64,000 nucleotides of DNA from DATKXU01 sp035528905. GTDB taxonomy: Bacteria > Armatimonadota > UBA5829 > DTJY01. The notes beneath the pieces were generated by a model. That model was given only the letters and a program-made list of their open reading frames with translations, had not been told where the DNA came from and made no database searches. The stretch covers positions 45,343 to 109,342 of the forward strand of contig DATKXU010000060.1 in the NCBI GenBank assembly GCA_035528905.1, read 5' to 3'. Numbering within the stretch: position 1 is the stretch's first letter; each line of letters begins with the position of its first letter. Position numbers and translations under genes: made by a program. This document shows, one piece after another, positions 28,401 through 37,486 of the stretch.

Positions 28401-28952
28401 AAGGACAAGGCTGAGCGAGCCAAAGTGGTCGTGGGTGGAGTGATCACTCGCGTCCGAAAACTCACTACGAAGAAAAACGAGCCGATGGCGTTCGTCAAGA
28501 TAGAAGACCTCTCTGGTTCGATAGATGTGACGGTGTTTCCGGCTGTTTACAAGGAGTGTGTGGAGTTGCTTGTCACCGACGGGGTTGTCATCGTGAAGGG
28601 GCGGGCGAACCGCCGAGAGCGCGCCGGAACCGAGAGCGGTGATGCCTCCGAGGTGGGCGTCATCTGTGAGTCCGTTACTCCGCTGTCAGACGGCAAGAGC
28701 GGCGAGGGCGAGATGGACAATCGCGGGCCGGCCAAGTCCGTCAACATTCGCATAGAAGCTGCGAACAAGGAGCTCCTCGGCGTCCTCCGCAGCATATTCG
28801 GCATTCACCGCGGTGATAGCTCGGTGTTCTTCCACGTGCCGTCGAATGGGTCAGTCACGAAGGTACGCAGCGACCTGAAAGTTGACGCCTCCCCGAAGCT
28901 CCTCTCCGAGATAGAGCGCCTCATCGGCAAGGAAGCGGTCTGGGTGGAGTAA
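25479..28952 (+). CDS. dnaE: DNA polymerase III alpha subunit
   Basis: The protein has 1157 aa from the ATG at 25479; an earlier in-frame ATG-like start at 25449 adds ten atypical residues. It starts with a PHP domain (FVHLHTHSEYSLLDG, H8 and H10). The C-family polymerase core has the catalytic aspartates in MPDFDLDF (D398, D400), preceded by GPGRGSGAGSLV and followed by the third acidic region. FGSYGFNKSHTACYA, the helix-hairpin-helix region and a C-terminal OB fold (VVVGGVITRVRKL, then AFVKIEDLSGSIDV) are in the usual order. This is the chromosomal replicase. The length and domain order match DnaE1, not the Gram-positive PolC. Confidence 0.97.
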   Translation: MSDPDFVHLHTHSEYSLLDGACRISSLANRAAELDMPALALTDHGVMYGVVDFYEQCKERGIKPIIGCEVYVAPRARTGRNPKLDNFQYHLVLLAKDITGYRNLLKLVSKGFLEGFYYKPRVDRELLAEHREGLIALTACLGGEIPEYIRAGQLDKARETACAYREIFGPDNLYLELQDHGLRDQKPVNEFLVQLSGELGLPLVATNDTHYMGRQDAEAHQVLLCIQTGTTIDQPKISFGSNEFYFKSRREMAQVFADHPEALANTAEIASRCNLELDFSTIYLPQFEPPGGLGAEAYLEQLCREGLHRRYPEEGPEIKQRLEYELSVICEKGLAGYFLIVSDFMSYAKNRGILVGPGRGSGAGSLVSYVLGITNIDPLKYGLLFERFLTPGRITMPDFDLDFADTRREEVIQYVRAKYGDDRVAQIVTFGTMGARAAVRDCGRALNMPLAEVDRIARMVPETLNITLDDALEASPELQDSCRKDEDVRRLIDTAKALEGLARHSSVHAAGVLISKDPLTDHVPLQRPNEGGSAVAGFDKNMLEKIGLLKIDFLGLRTLSVVDDCIKMVEKDRGVKIDLDAIGFDDEKVYRTLQAGETTGVFQLESSGMRQLLKDLKPECFEDLVPVVALFRPGPLGSGMVSDFVMRKRGRAPVAHIHPRCAHILEDTHGVLLYQEQVMRIAMELASFSPVEADALRSAMGKKNQDKIEQLRQVFIDGAVANGLKGEEAERIYDVMANFGSYGFNKSHTACYAVVAYHTAYLKASYPAEYMAALLTSIMDNKAKVAAYVDECRRMKLAVLPPDINTSEVDFSVEGDAIRFGLAAIKNVGRGVIDAILAERRERGPFTSLHEFCRRICDSTVTRSAVECLIRAGAFDCMNQNRAQLLHVLEDAMGQAARSQRDKRNGQGSLFGDVAAEEEASYLEPKALPQVQEFSRDELLAMEKQLLGLYISDHPLLQYTERLEKLTNTLSDQLKDKAERAKVVVGGVITRVRKLTTKKNEPMAFVKIEDLSGSIDVTVFPAVYKECVELLVTDGVVIVKGRANRRERAGTESGDASEVGVICESVTPLSDGKSGEGEMDNRGPAKSVNIRIEAANKELLGVLRSIFGIHRGDSSVFFHVPSNGSVTKVRSDLKVDASPKLLSEIERLIGKEAVWVE

Positions 28953-29017
28953 CATAGTCTGGTGTGTGCCGCTCCCCCTGGACTTCCACGCCGTTTTTCA
29001 GCTAGAATTGCCTTGCC

Positions 29018-29725
29018 ATGCAGACAAGTTCCAAGGGAGAACCAAAGGCCGTCGTGCTGCTGTCGGGAGGAATGGACAGTGCGACCGCCGCCGCGATCGC
29101 TAAGTCAGAGGGGTACGAGCTGCACGCGATTTCATTCTCCTACGGCCAGCGCCATGCGAAGGAGCTGGATTGGGCCCGGAGAGTAGGGGAGTCCCTCGGC
29201 GTGAAGCGGCACGTGGTCATCGAGTTCGACCTTCGAAAATGGGGCGGCAGCGCCCTCACGGACGATATCCCTGTTCCCTTTAACCGCGAGAAGGACGGCA
29301 TGTCCGCCGAGATTCCGGTCACGTACGTTCCAGCCAGGAACACGATCTTCCTGTCGTTCGCCCTGGGGTATGCAGAAGTGATCGGCGCGGACACGATCGT
29401 GATCGGCGTGAATCAGCTCGACTACAGCGGGTATCCCGACTGCCGGGACGACTACTTGCTTGCTTTCGAGCGGATGGCGAACTTGGCAACGAAGGCCGGC
29501 GCGGCGGACGGCCGCCGCTTCAGGATATATGCGCCTCTGCTTCACCTCACGAAAGCGGAGATCATCCGGCGAGGAACCGAGCTGGGCGTGGACTACTCGC
29601 TCACGTGGAGCTGCTACCAGGGCCTCGAGAAGCCGTGCGGGCGGTGTGATAGCTGCATGCTCCGCGCCGAGGGCTTCCGCTCCGCCGGACTCCCCGATCC
29701 GCTGGTTTCCCGGCGTACAGATTGA
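29018..29725 (+). CDS. queC: 7-cyano-7-deazaguanine synthase
   Basis: The protein has 235 aa. The PP-loop ATP pyrophosphatase motif LLSGGMDSATA is at the N-terminus, FSYGQRHAKEL follows, and a zinc site of the form C-x8-C-x2-C-x2-C is at the end (SCYQGLEKPCGRCDSCMLR). This is the standard QueC pattern. It converts 7-carboxy-7-deazaguanine to preQ0 for queuosine, using ATP and ammonia. The queD, queE and queF genes are not in the window. The gene lies 65 bases after dnaE, with no sign of a functional link. Confidence 0.95.
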   Translation: MQTSSKGEPKAVVLLSGGMDSATAAAIAKSEGYELHAISFSYGQRHAKELDWARRVGESLGVKRHVVIEFDLRKWGGSALTDDIPVPFNREKDGMSAEIPVTYVPARNTIFLSFALGYAEVIGADTIVIGVNQLDYSGYPDCRDDYLLAFERMANLATKAGAADGRRFRIYAPLLHLTKAEIIRRGTELGVDYSLTWSCYQGLEKPCGRCDSCMLRAEGFRSAGLPDPLVSRRTD

Positions 29726-29819
29726 ACCACGGAGGGGACTGATAGACAGGAGACCATAGACCGTGGACTGCTGGTCTGGACTGCATAGCGAATCTGGGCT
29801 CTGGGTGCTGCGCCCGCTC

Positions 29820-31793
29820 TCATTTCAGCTTCGGTATTAAGTGCTCACGCGTCTTTCCAGCCAGTGTCACCTTGACCCTCAGCATGTCGTAGGGGCCTTC
29901 GGAAGCTGAAATCTCGACCGGCGGGAGATCGCGCTTCTCCGCCTGGTAGAGCGCGACGAACGCCGCTGATTTGCCTTTCCGCTGAACCATCAGCATCGGC
30001 ATCGGAGGCGGCTCGAACTCGTCGTTCCTGGGGAAGTCGCAGAGCGTGACTTCGGTCCCAGGCGCGCCGAGCATGGTCAGCCGGAAGCGCACGTCGCCCT
30101 GACGCCACTCCGCATTCCATGTGCCGTCCAACCTCGCGGATCGAGCGTTCCTCAGCCAGGACCAGGGAGGGCCATCGGGGAGGCGGACTGGCTTGAAATC
30201 GCCCTCTGTCCGCGTATTCCCCTCATCGTCGAGCGTGTGGAAGAGCCAGTCGTAGGTATGCTCTGCTTCCGATGCTGCCTGGAAGACGTCCAGCACATAG
30301 GCGCTCGTGCTACGTAGCGTACTTCGCGGAGTAGCATCGGTGACGGCGACCGTGCGCTGCATCCTCACCCCCTCATATACCAGCCCTTTCAGGTCGCCGA
30401 CGGTAGCCGTCTTCACGCTGGGAAGCGGCTTGAACTCGATCAGGGACAGCTTCTCGCCTATGTATGGATGGTCTTTCCCGTCCACCATGATGGTGTTGTG
30501 GCACAGTGTCGTCCGGTCTAACTGAGATGTCACTTTCGCAGAGAAAGCGTGTGGGACAGAGGCCGCGGCATTCACATCCTGGGCGAGAACCCTTCCTCGG
30601 CCGAAGAGTATGAGGCCGAGCTTGTCATGATGCGCGTGTATGCTGTCCAGGTCGTGGCTCAGGAACGCCGCCCAGGAATCGCTGTTCCAGTACTCCTTCC
30701 CTTCGATGCTCCTCAGCATCACGTGTCCATGCTCCGGAAACACGCGGCTCGCAACTGCCGGGGCTTCCGCAGAGCCGGGCTCACGCTCTCGGAAAAGAGA
30801 GATCGCTTGGAAGGGCTGCTTCTTCTGCGACATCAGCCAGCCATAGAGGGGCTTTTGGTAGACAACCCAGGCCGTCTCGTAGGATTGCTCGTCGGGCAGG
30901 CATACCGTGTGGCCGTAGGTGTCCCCGATCTGCGGGACAGTCGTGTCGGGGAACAACTCCTGAACCATGGCCGACAGGCCCTGCTCGAGCGTTCGCCCGT
31001 TTGCGAATTCCCTGGTGAACAAGTCAAACGGATGCCCTGCGTTTCGAAGCATCAGCGCTATCGGTAGAAGACCGTGCAGCGCGGTGTAGTGGTAATTCAG
31101 AGAGCTTTCGAACCACAGGCCGTCATCCAGGAAGCCGTGATCCATCAGCTCGCGAATCCCCTGGTTGCCGTTGATGGTCCGATCTACCCACTCGGGCTTA
31201 TCGTAGAATAATCCGTATGCCGCCATCATCAGCTTGTGCCAGGTGTAGTGGTTGTTGAATCTGCCGCCGAGGCCCTCCGCGATCCACCAGTCGTCGTTTT
31301 TCACTACGGCGTTCAGCATGCGGCGGAAGAAGTCATCCATCTCAGCCTTTTCCTGCGGCGTGAATCGGTCGCAGAGCAGGTCATACGCCCAGAGGGCCTG
31401 TATGCCCCAGCTCGCGTAGTTCAAACCGACATCGGGATGGACGAATTCGAAGGTGTACGCGGTGTAATGGAGCAGGACGGGCTTTGCCCGCTCGGCGCAG
31501 ATGTCCTCGCCGCCCAGCCGGTAGACCAGCGCGGATTGAAAAGCGGCATTCATGGCGGGACGGGGCACGCTGCCCGTATGGAGATTGATCTCCGGATAGG
31601 TAAGCCGCCAGTCTTTCTTCCGGGCTTCCTGCCACCAGTCGGTCTCGAATTTCGGCAGCTCCATGCCCGCGAGCTTATCCGCCTCAGCCTTGAGCTGGCC
31701 GTAGGTCTGCTTGGCCCACTCGTATCGGGCGATGTTGCGTTTGGCGACCTCCAACTGACGCCGAGTTGCGTAAAGACAAGGATGAGCGAGCAC
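29820..31793 (-). CDS. Heparinase II/III-family polysaccharide lyase-like protein
   Basis: The protein has 657 aa and starts with GTG, with AAGGAG eight bases upstream. The N-terminal two thirds form an alpha/alpha toroid (alginate-lyase-like: LNYASWGIQALWAYDLL, FNNHYTWHKLMMAAYGL). The C-terminal beta-sheet domain has the Hepar_II_III signatures HAHHDKLGLILFGRGR and CHNTIMVDGKDH. No signal peptide is obvious, which is odd for a lyase acting on external polymers; a start further upstream was not found. Likely substrates are acidic polysaccharides. The URO-D protein lies next to it on the same strand. Confidence 0.85.
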   Translation of the reverse strand: MLAHPCLYATRRQLEVAKRNIARYEWAKQTYGQLKAEADKLAGMELPKFETDWWQEARKKDWRLTYPEINLHTGSVPRPAMNAAFQSALVYRLGGEDICAERAKPVLLHYTAYTFEFVHPDVGLNYASWGIQALWAYDLLCDRFTPQEKAEMDDFFRRMLNAVVKNDDWWIAEGLGGRFNNHYTWHKLMMAAYGLFYDKPEWVDRTINGNQGIRELMDHGFLDDGLWFESSLNYHYTALHGLLPIALMLRNAGHPFDLFTREFANGRTLEQGLSAMVQELFPDTTVPQIGDTYGHTVCLPDEQSYETAWVVYQKPLYGWLMSQKKQPFQAISLFREREPGSAEAPAVASRVFPEHGHVMLRSIEGKEYWNSDSWAAFLSHDLDSIHAHHDKLGLILFGRGRVLAQDVNAAASVPHAFSAKVTSQLDRTTLCHNTIMVDGKDHPYIGEKLSLIEFKPLPSVKTATVGDLKGLVYEGVRMQRTVAVTDATPRSTLRSTSAYVLDVFQAASEAEHTYDWLFHTLDDEGNTRTEGDFKPVRLPDGPPWSWLRNARSARLDGTWNAEWRQGDVRFRLTMLGAPGTEVTLCDFPRNDEFEPPPMPMLMVQRKGKSAAFVALYQAEKRDLPPVEISASEGPYDMLRVKVTLAGKTREHLIPKLK

Positions 31794-31854
31794 AGTTCAA
31801 GCTCCTTCTTCGTTGATACGTTGTCACGCACTGATCGTACAAGTGTGGTTGTAG

Positions 31855-31953
31855 CCCTCACCCTGTCCTGCGGCCACCCCTCTCCCAACTTTGGGAGAGG
31901 GGAAAGCTCCCCTTCTCCTAGAATTGGGAGAAGGGGCTGGGGGATGAGGGCCA
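31855..31953. repeat. Intergenic dyad repeat (REP-like)
   Basis: The stretch has nested inverted repeats: CCCTCTCCCAA pairs with TTGGGAGAGGG, and CCCCTTCTCC pairs with GGGAGAAGGGG, flanked by outer arms AGCCCTCACCC and GGGATGAGGGC. This arrangement is a well-known dispersed intergenic repeat pattern in many bacterial genomes. It lies between two minus-strand genes and could form a double hairpin in the transcript. Confidence 0.7.
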
Positions 31954-31968
31954 TTAACTATCTGATCA

Positions 31969-33024
31969 TTAACCTCTTCTCCCAGCGACCATTTCCGCCA
32001 TCGCGATGAAGTTGCGGGCTCCGCGCTCGCCGAAGGTGCCGGAGGATGTGCCCCCAAGGATGAATCCTCGATCGCCCGCTGCTTCCAGGCGCTCGCGGGC
32101 GACGGCGAGAACCTCCGCCGTCGGCAGCTTGTCCACGACCTCCATGTCATCCAGGTTTCCGAGGAAGCAGACGCGGTCTCCGAGGCGCCGCCTTGCCTCT
32201 CTCAAATCCGCATCGCCCCACGGAGGCGCCTCGAGCGGGTCGAGCGAGTCCATCCCGATCTCCGCGAAGTCCTCGAGGAATCGCATCACCGGGCCGTGAT
32301 TGTGGTAATGCGCGATAGCTCCGTGCTTATGAATGGCATTGACCAGCTCGCGGTCGTAAGGCACGCAGAGCTTCTTGAAGCCCTGAGGGCCGAGCTGCAC
32401 AGATGCGAATTCGCCGCCGATGATCCGGAATGCCGTCACCCCTGCCCGGCACAGGCGCTCGGCGTAGTCAATCAGTCGCTCCGTCGCAACGGCCGTGAGC
32501 TTCTCGAGCAGATCGGGAGCATCGGCCCATGCAAGGCAGAATCCCTCCGGCGAGAACCAGGATGCAGGCACGCCGACGCCGTTCGATATGGCTACCGTCA
32601 CTAGCCCTTCATCGCTGACCAGATCGTGCAATCCCTGGTATTCGGAGAGGTCAATATCCGGCGGCTCGAAGGGAATCGAGAGAATCTTCTCGATGTCGTC
32701 CGGCTCCTTCAGGAAGAATTCGATCGTTGCGCCTGTCATCTCTGTGCGCCGGAACTTGCTCCTCAATTTTCCTTTTGGGGTGTGCAGGATACTTGCGGTC
32801 GTATCGCCTTCCTGCTCGTGCTCAATCTCTGCTGTCTTGCCCAGAACGGGGTCACCGCCTGCGCAGACATCCATCACCGGGTCGGTCTTCAGAAGCAGTT
32901 CTTGGCCAAGCGGGCTGTCCAGGCTCACCTTGCCGGATCTCCACGGCGAGACCGGCACCCGATCCACTTTCTCGAACCTCATAGCTGCAAGAATGCGCTC
33001 TCTCGATGTCATTGGCTGCTCCAT
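31969..33024 (-). CDS. URO-D family methyltransferase-like protein
   Basis: The protein has 351 aa. It begins MTSRERILAAMRFEKVDRVPVSP, the typical opening of uroporphyrinogen-decarboxylase-like (MtaA/CmuA) proteins. The barrel has GAIAHYHNHGPVMRFLEDFAEIG and LGNLDDMEVV, then RGFILGGTSSGTFG. The zinc-binding HxC of MtaA is replaced by HYHNHG, the variant seen in uncharacterised URO-D families. A heme role is unlikely in this context; methyl transfer is possible. The start may also be the internal ATG five codons in. Confidence 0.82.
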   Translation of the reverse strand: MEQPMTSRERILAAMRFEKVDRVPVSPWRSGKVSLDSPLGQELLLKTDPVMDVCAGGDPVLGKTAEIEHEQEGDTTASILHTPKGKLRSKFRRTEMTGATIEFFLKEPDDIEKILSIPFEPPDIDLSEYQGLHDLVSDEGLVTVAISNGVGVPASWFSPEGFCLAWADAPDLLEKLTAVATERLIDYAERLCRAGVTAFRIIGGEFASVQLGPQGFKKLCVPYDRELVNAIHKHGAIAHYHNHGPVMRFLEDFAEIGMDSLDPLEAPPWGDADLREARRRLGDRVCFLGNLDDMEVVDKLPTAEVLAVARERLEAAGDRGFILGGTSSGTFGERGARNFIAMAEMVAGRRG

Positions 33025-33118
33025 AAGTGTCCTACGCTATGATATTCGGCGCATCCTGTGTCGGTATCCTGCACGATCAGCCGACATGCTGGGATGGGCC
33101 TCGGATTTACTGCTGACG

Positions 33119-33147
33119 TTGTAAACCGTCGCCAGGTCTGGTATAAT
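33119..33147 (+). promoter_or_regulatory. Promoter for the TPR-nadK transcript
   Basis: TTGTAA (33119-33124) and a perfect TATAAT (33142-33147) are separated by 17 bases, about 50 bases before the TPR gene start. Confidence 0.65.
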
Positions 33148-33199
33148 ACGTTAGTTCAGCTTGCCACATCCTGGGCATATTGTGGAGGGGGTGTCGAAG

Positions 33200-34654
33200 A
33201 TGGGAAGAAGCCGTTGTCTAGTCGTGATTTTGGCGGCATGGTCTCTTGCCGCGCTGCCTGCTGCTGCTCAACAGCAGCCCCCGCCGGGGCACTATCTGGC
33301 GGCGATCGATCAGTACCGCGCTTCTAATCTGGAGGGTGCTGTTTCGGAATTGAAGGCTGCACTGGAGGCGACTCCGGATGATCCCGTGCTGCTCGGTTGG
33401 CTGGGTTTCATCTACATGAAGCAGTCGAAACCGGATGAGGCCATTCCGGTCCTCGAGAGCGCTGTGTCCAAGCGCCAGGATATGCCTGAGGCGTACAACA
33501 ATCTCGGGAACGCATATCTGGCGAAGGGACGGATTAAGGACGCCGCAGACGCGTATGAGAAGGCGATCTCGCTGCGTCCCACGGGAGGTACGCGGTATAA
33601 TCTTGGCAACTTGTACCTGAGGCAGAATCGCGTTGCCGACGCGATAAAGGAATACACTGCCGCCGCTGAGTTGATCCCGGACGATCCCAACATACAGAAC
33701 AACCTGGGGTACGCGTACTACCTGAGGTCGGATTGGGAACAGTCCGCGGCCGCGTACAGCAAAGCCTTGGCGCTCTCGCCACAGGATTCAGTCCTCTACT
33801 TGAACCTTGGGATAGTGCTCACGAGGCAGGGCGACCTGGATAAGGCGATCGAGGCGCTGGAGAAAGCGACAGCCTTAGACGCGTCCAATTACGTTGCTCA
33901 GCTGGCTCTCGGCGAGGCGTACGTTGCGAAGGGTGCAACAGAGCTTGCGATCCCGCAGTTGCAGGCCGCGGCGGAGTTGAAGCCGGCCGAGTTTGCGCCT
34001 CACCAGAACCTGTCAGTCTTGTATGCGCGGCAGGGCGACTACGAGCGTGCGGTCGAGGAGTCCAATCGGGCGCTGGAAGCGAAGCCCGGCGACTTGTATG
34101 GCGTGAACAACCTCGGCTGGATCCTCTTTACGCAAGGAAAGCTTGACGAGGCGCGGGTGCAGTTCGAGAAAGCCGTGAGTCTCAACGAGAACTTCGCCGT
34201 TGCTCATAGCAACCTGGCTGTCGTCTACCAGAAACTGGGGCAGGGGGAGCTGTCCGCCGCACAGTGGCGCGAGGTGGAGAGGATCAATCCGAAGAGCGTG
34301 ACAGCGGCGGTTTCTTTGGGCAACATACTCCTCACAACTGGCAAGTACGCTGACGCGGCTGCCGAGTACGAGAAGGCGTTGAAGGTAGATGCAGCGAACG
34401 TCCATGCGCTCAACGGACTTGGGTTGGTCGCCGAGAAGACCGGCAAGTTCGACGAAGCAATAGGCTACTATAGGAGGGTGGTAACGGCCGACCCGAAGTT
34501 CGCGATAGGATACAACAACATGGGGGTTGCCTACGAGAAGAAAGGCAATCTCGTGAGAGCGAAATCCTGCTACAAGAAGGCACTGGATCTGGACCCCACA
34601 TACAAGGATGCTGCGAGCAACCTGGCTAGGTTTAGCCGACCTGTGCAAAAATGA
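33200..34654 (+). CDS. Secreted tetratricopeptide-repeat protein
   Basis: The protein has 484 aa from the ATG at 33200, with GGAGGGGG upstream. A signal peptide is clear (MGRSRCLVVILAAWSLAALPAAAQ with likely cleavage after the Ala-Ala). The remainder is about twelve TPR units with the family pattern (AYNNLGNAYLAKGRIKDAADAYEKA, cut here as AYNNLGNAYLAKG, and similar). TPR arrays are protein-interaction scaffolds, here outside the cytoplasm. The stop overlaps the nadK start by 4 nt. No other domain is visible, so no specific role can be assigned. Confidence 0.85.
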   Translation: MGRSRCLVVILAAWSLAALPAAAQQQPPPGHYLAAIDQYRASNLEGAVSELKAALEATPDDPVLLGWLGFIYMKQSKPDEAIPVLESAVSKRQDMPEAYNNLGNAYLAKGRIKDAADAYEKAISLRPTGGTRYNLGNLYLRQNRVADAIKEYTAAAELIPDDPNIQNNLGYAYYLRSDWEQSAAAYSKALALSPQDSVLYLNLGIVLTRQGDLDKAIEALEKATALDASNYVAQLALGEAYVAKGATELAIPQLQAAAELKPAEFAPHQNLSVLYARQGDYERAVEESNRALEAKPGDLYGVNNLGWILFTQGKLDEARVQFEKAVSLNENFAVAHSNLAVVYQKLGQGELSAAQWREVERINPKSVTAAVSLGNILLTTGKYADAAAEYEKALKVDAANVHALNGLGLVAEKTGKFDEAIGYYRRVVTADPKFAIGYNNMGVAYEKKGNLVRAKSCYKKALDLDPTYKDAASNLARFSRPVQK

Positions 34655-35517
34655 GATCGGTCGCCATCATACTTAACCCTGAAAAGGGGAATGCGATTGA
34701 GCTCGCGCGCGAGCTGGTCCCGTGGTTCGAGGAGCGGGGCGTGCTCGTCATGGCGGAGCACGATGCGGCGACGGCGATGCGTATGGCCCGCCTTTCACGA
34801 GATGAAGGAATACTGGCGACAGCCGATTTTGCACTTGTGATGGGTGGCGACGGAACGCTGCTGCGCGCGAGCCGAATGATGGCGCCTCATGGTGTCCCTA
34901 TGCTGGCTGTGCGGTTCGGGAAGTTTGGCTTTCTGAGTGACACGGAGCCCGCGGGTGCACGTGATGCGCTGGCGGCGGTTCTAGAGGGTCGTTATCGGAC
35001 GGACGAGCGCATGATGCTTCAGGCTGCCATGTATCGCTCGGGTCGGCGGCTGAGCCGGGCCGTTGCCCTCAACGATGTGGTGGTAGCGAAGGGGCCGCTC
35101 GCACGGATGCTTCGTCTGGGCACGTGTGTTTCCGGCAAGTTCATCTCAACCTATGCGGCGGACGGCTTGATAGTCGCCACACCCACAGGCTCTACCGCAT
35201 ACTCGCTGTCAGCCGGCGGGCCGCTTGTAGCCCCCGACTTGAAGGTCTTTATCATAACTCCGATTTGCCCGCACACACTGAATGCCAGATCGCTTATTAT
35301 CCCTAGCAGACAGACGGTGGACGTCGTAGTCGAGAGCGACCCGGGCGACGTGGTCACCCTAACGGTTGACGGTCAACTGGGCGTTCCGCTTGAGCCCGGA
35401 GACAAGATATCGGTACGCGAGGCGAGGTTCAAGGCAAAACTCATTTCTGTAGACGGGCCGGCCTTCTTCGACAAGCTCCAAACAAGGCTGAGATGGGGCG
35501 ATAGGTTCGACACTTGA
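34651..35517 (+). CDS. nadK: NAD kinase
   Basis: The protein has 288 aa, with an ATGA overlap with the TPR gene. The catalytic GGDGTLLRASR, LPM-like PMLAVRFGKFGFLS, NDVVVAKGPLARML and the glycine-rich DGLIVATPTGSTAYSLSAGGPL are all present, the last being the diagnostic NADK motif. The enzyme phosphorylates NAD to NADP in the cytoplasm. The neighbour recN lies 140 bases downstream, an arrangement common in Gram-positive-like genomes. Confidence 0.95.
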   Translation: MRSVAIILNPEKGNAIELARELVPWFEERGVLVMAEHDAATAMRMARLSRDEGILATADFALVMGGDGTLLRASRMMAPHGVPMLAVRFGKFGFLSDTEPAGARDALAAVLEGRYRTDERMMLQAAMYRSGRRLSRAVALNDVVVAKGPLARMLRLGTCVSGKFISTYAADGLIVATPTGSTAYSLSAGGPLVAPDLKVFIITPICPHTLNARSLIIPSRQTVDVVVESDPGDVVTLTVDGQLGVPLEPGDKISVREARFKAKLISVDGPAFFDKLQTRLRWGDRFDT

Positions 35518-35658
35518 CACATTGCGCGCGGGTGTGGCAGCCCGTCGGTTCTGAGCTGCAAATTGCAGATTGGGCTGTCGGAAGCTGAAACGGAATCGCA
35601 CGTCGAGTGTGACGTGTCACGCAATACGCATCACGCACCTTCTCTCGAATAGCGAGCG

Positions 35659-37329
35659 ATGATTCATCAACTCTACATCCGGGATTTCGCAGTGATAGAC
35701 GAGTTGGACCTGGAGCTCGGCCCTGGTTTGAATGTGCTAACCGGGGAAACCGGGGCGGGCAAGTCCATCATCGTTGAAGCCATCAACATTGCTCTGGGCG
35801 AACGAGCAGACGCAGAGGTAGTTCGCAGCGGGTGTAACCGGGCCGTAGTTGAGATGGTGGTCGATGTTTCCGCGTCGGCGCAAGCCATGTGCAGCTTAGG
35901 GGAGGCTGGACTGGCCCCTGAGGACGGCCGCATCGTAGTCAGCCGCGAAGTGCAAAAGAGTGGCAAGTCCCAGTGCCGCATCAGTGGGCGCCCCGTAACC
36001 CTATCTTTCGTGAAGGACATTACTGACCGGCTCGTAGATACTCATGGACAGCACGACCACCAGTTCTTGCTGCGGCCCGATCGGCACCTGGAGGTACTCG
36101 ATGCCCGGTGTGGAGAAGCGGTTCTCTCGCTCGCCGGACGCGTGGCGGAGGGCTATGCGCGGCTTCGTCAACTAGAGCGCGAACTGGACCAACTTCAAAG
36201 CGATGAGCGGGAGCGCGTTCGCTCGATTGACCTGTACCAGTTCCAAATCCGGGAGATAAGCGATGCCAAGCTTACGCCCGGTGAGGAAGAAGAGCTTCTC
36301 GCAGAGAGGCTGCGCCTCGCGAATGCCGAGAAGCTGCATGCCGGCGCATCCGCCGCCTTCGAGTCCATGGGCGACCGGACCGGTGAGGGTTGCGCGCTGG
36401 ACACCATCGGCGAGGCTGTCGTGGCTCTTCAGGGCCTGTCGCAGCTTGATGCCAAGCTTGGGCCGTTGACGGACTCTCTCCAGGCGGCTGTGTACCAGGT
36501 CGAGGATGTTGCACGCGAACTCCGAGCTTACCGGGACGCCATCGAGTTCAATCCGCAGCGTCTCCAAGCGGTCGAGGATCGGCTGGATCTGATACGTGCG
36601 CTCAAGCGCAAGTATGGGGAGACGATAGAGGAGATAGTCGAATACGGGCGCGATCTGGAGCGGCGGCTGGAGCTTCTGACGCACAGCGAGGAACGATCCA
36701 GCGAGCTGGCGAAAGAGATCGAAGCCGTGAAGGCCGAGGTCATGGGGATCGCGGAGGAGCTCTCGGCGCTTCGGCGGAAGGGCGCGTCTGCCTTTGCGCA
36801 GGCGGTGGAGCTAGAGCTCGAAGGCTTGGGGATGCCGAAGGCGGTGTTCCACGTCGCCTTAGAGCGACATGATCTCGATGAGACGGGCATTGACGGCGTG
36901 GAGTTCCTATTCTCGGCGAATCCTGGAGAGCCGCCCCGGCCGCTGGGGAGGATCGCCTCTGGTGGCGAGATGTCTAGAGTCATGCTGGCGATCAAGTCCA
37001 TCATGGCGTCGTCAGTCGGCATGCCGACCCTTATTTTTGACGAGATAGATGTCGGTGTGGGCGGTCGAACTGCGGAAGTTATCGGCCGGAAATTGGACTC
37101 CCTTGCGGAGAAGGCACAAGTGTTGTGCGTGACGCATCTTCCGCACATCGCGAGTGGCGCCGGCGAGCACTTCTACATCGAGAAGAAGCTCGCAGACGGA
37201 CGGACGGTCGTCCGCGTCCGGCGACTGACCAATGAGGAGCGGGTGGAAGAGCTTGCTCGTATGCTGGGCGGCGCGAAGCCTTCCCAGACCGCCATTGAGC
37301 ATGCCAAAGAAATGCTGGGCATCTCCTGA
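35659..37329 (+). CDS. recN: DNA repair protein RecN
   Basis: The protein has 556 aa. It starts IHQLYIRDFAVIDELDLELGPGLN, with Walker A GETGAGKS near residue 29-36. Two long coiled-coil regions surround the middle, and the C-terminal half of the SMC-like ATPase has IASGGEMSRVMLAIK (signature) and TLIFDEIDVGVGG (Walker B). RecN is an SMC-like cohesin for double-strand break repair. It lies just upstream of steA in the conserved nadK-recN-steA-steB order. Confidence 0.96.
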   Translation: MIHQLYIRDFAVIDELDLELGPGLNVLTGETGAGKSIIVEAINIALGERADAEVVRSGCNRAVVEMVVDVSASAQAMCSLGEAGLAPEDGRIVVSREVQKSGKSQCRISGRPVTLSFVKDITDRLVDTHGQHDHQFLLRPDRHLEVLDARCGEAVLSLAGRVAEGYARLRQLERELDQLQSDERERVRSIDLYQFQIREISDAKLTPGEEEELLAERLRLANAEKLHAGASAAFESMGDRTGEGCALDTIGEAVVALQGLSQLDAKLGPLTDSLQAAVYQVEDVARELRAYRDAIEFNPQRLQAVEDRLDLIRALKRKYGETIEEIVEYGRDLERRLELLTHSEERSSELAKEIEAVKAEVMGIAEELSALRRKGASAFAQAVELELEGLGMPKAVFHVALERHDLDETGIDGVEFLFSANPGEPPRPLGRIASGGEMSRVMLAIKSIMASSVGMPTLIFDEIDVGVGGRTAEVIGRKLDSLAEKAQVLCVTHLPHIASGAGEHFYIEKKLADGRTVVRVRRLTNEERVEELARMLGGAKPSQTAIEHAKEMLGIS

Positions 37330-37486
37330 TGGGGAACACGGCACTAGCTGTGCCCGGGAATGAATTCCTGGGCTGGACATGGGCAGAATCCACTGCGGTG
37401 GATTACAGAGTCCGGTAGGGCTTTGCTCCCGTCTAGCCCACGTGTTTTGAACCCTGGGGCTGTAGTTGGACGCGAGGAACTGGCAA

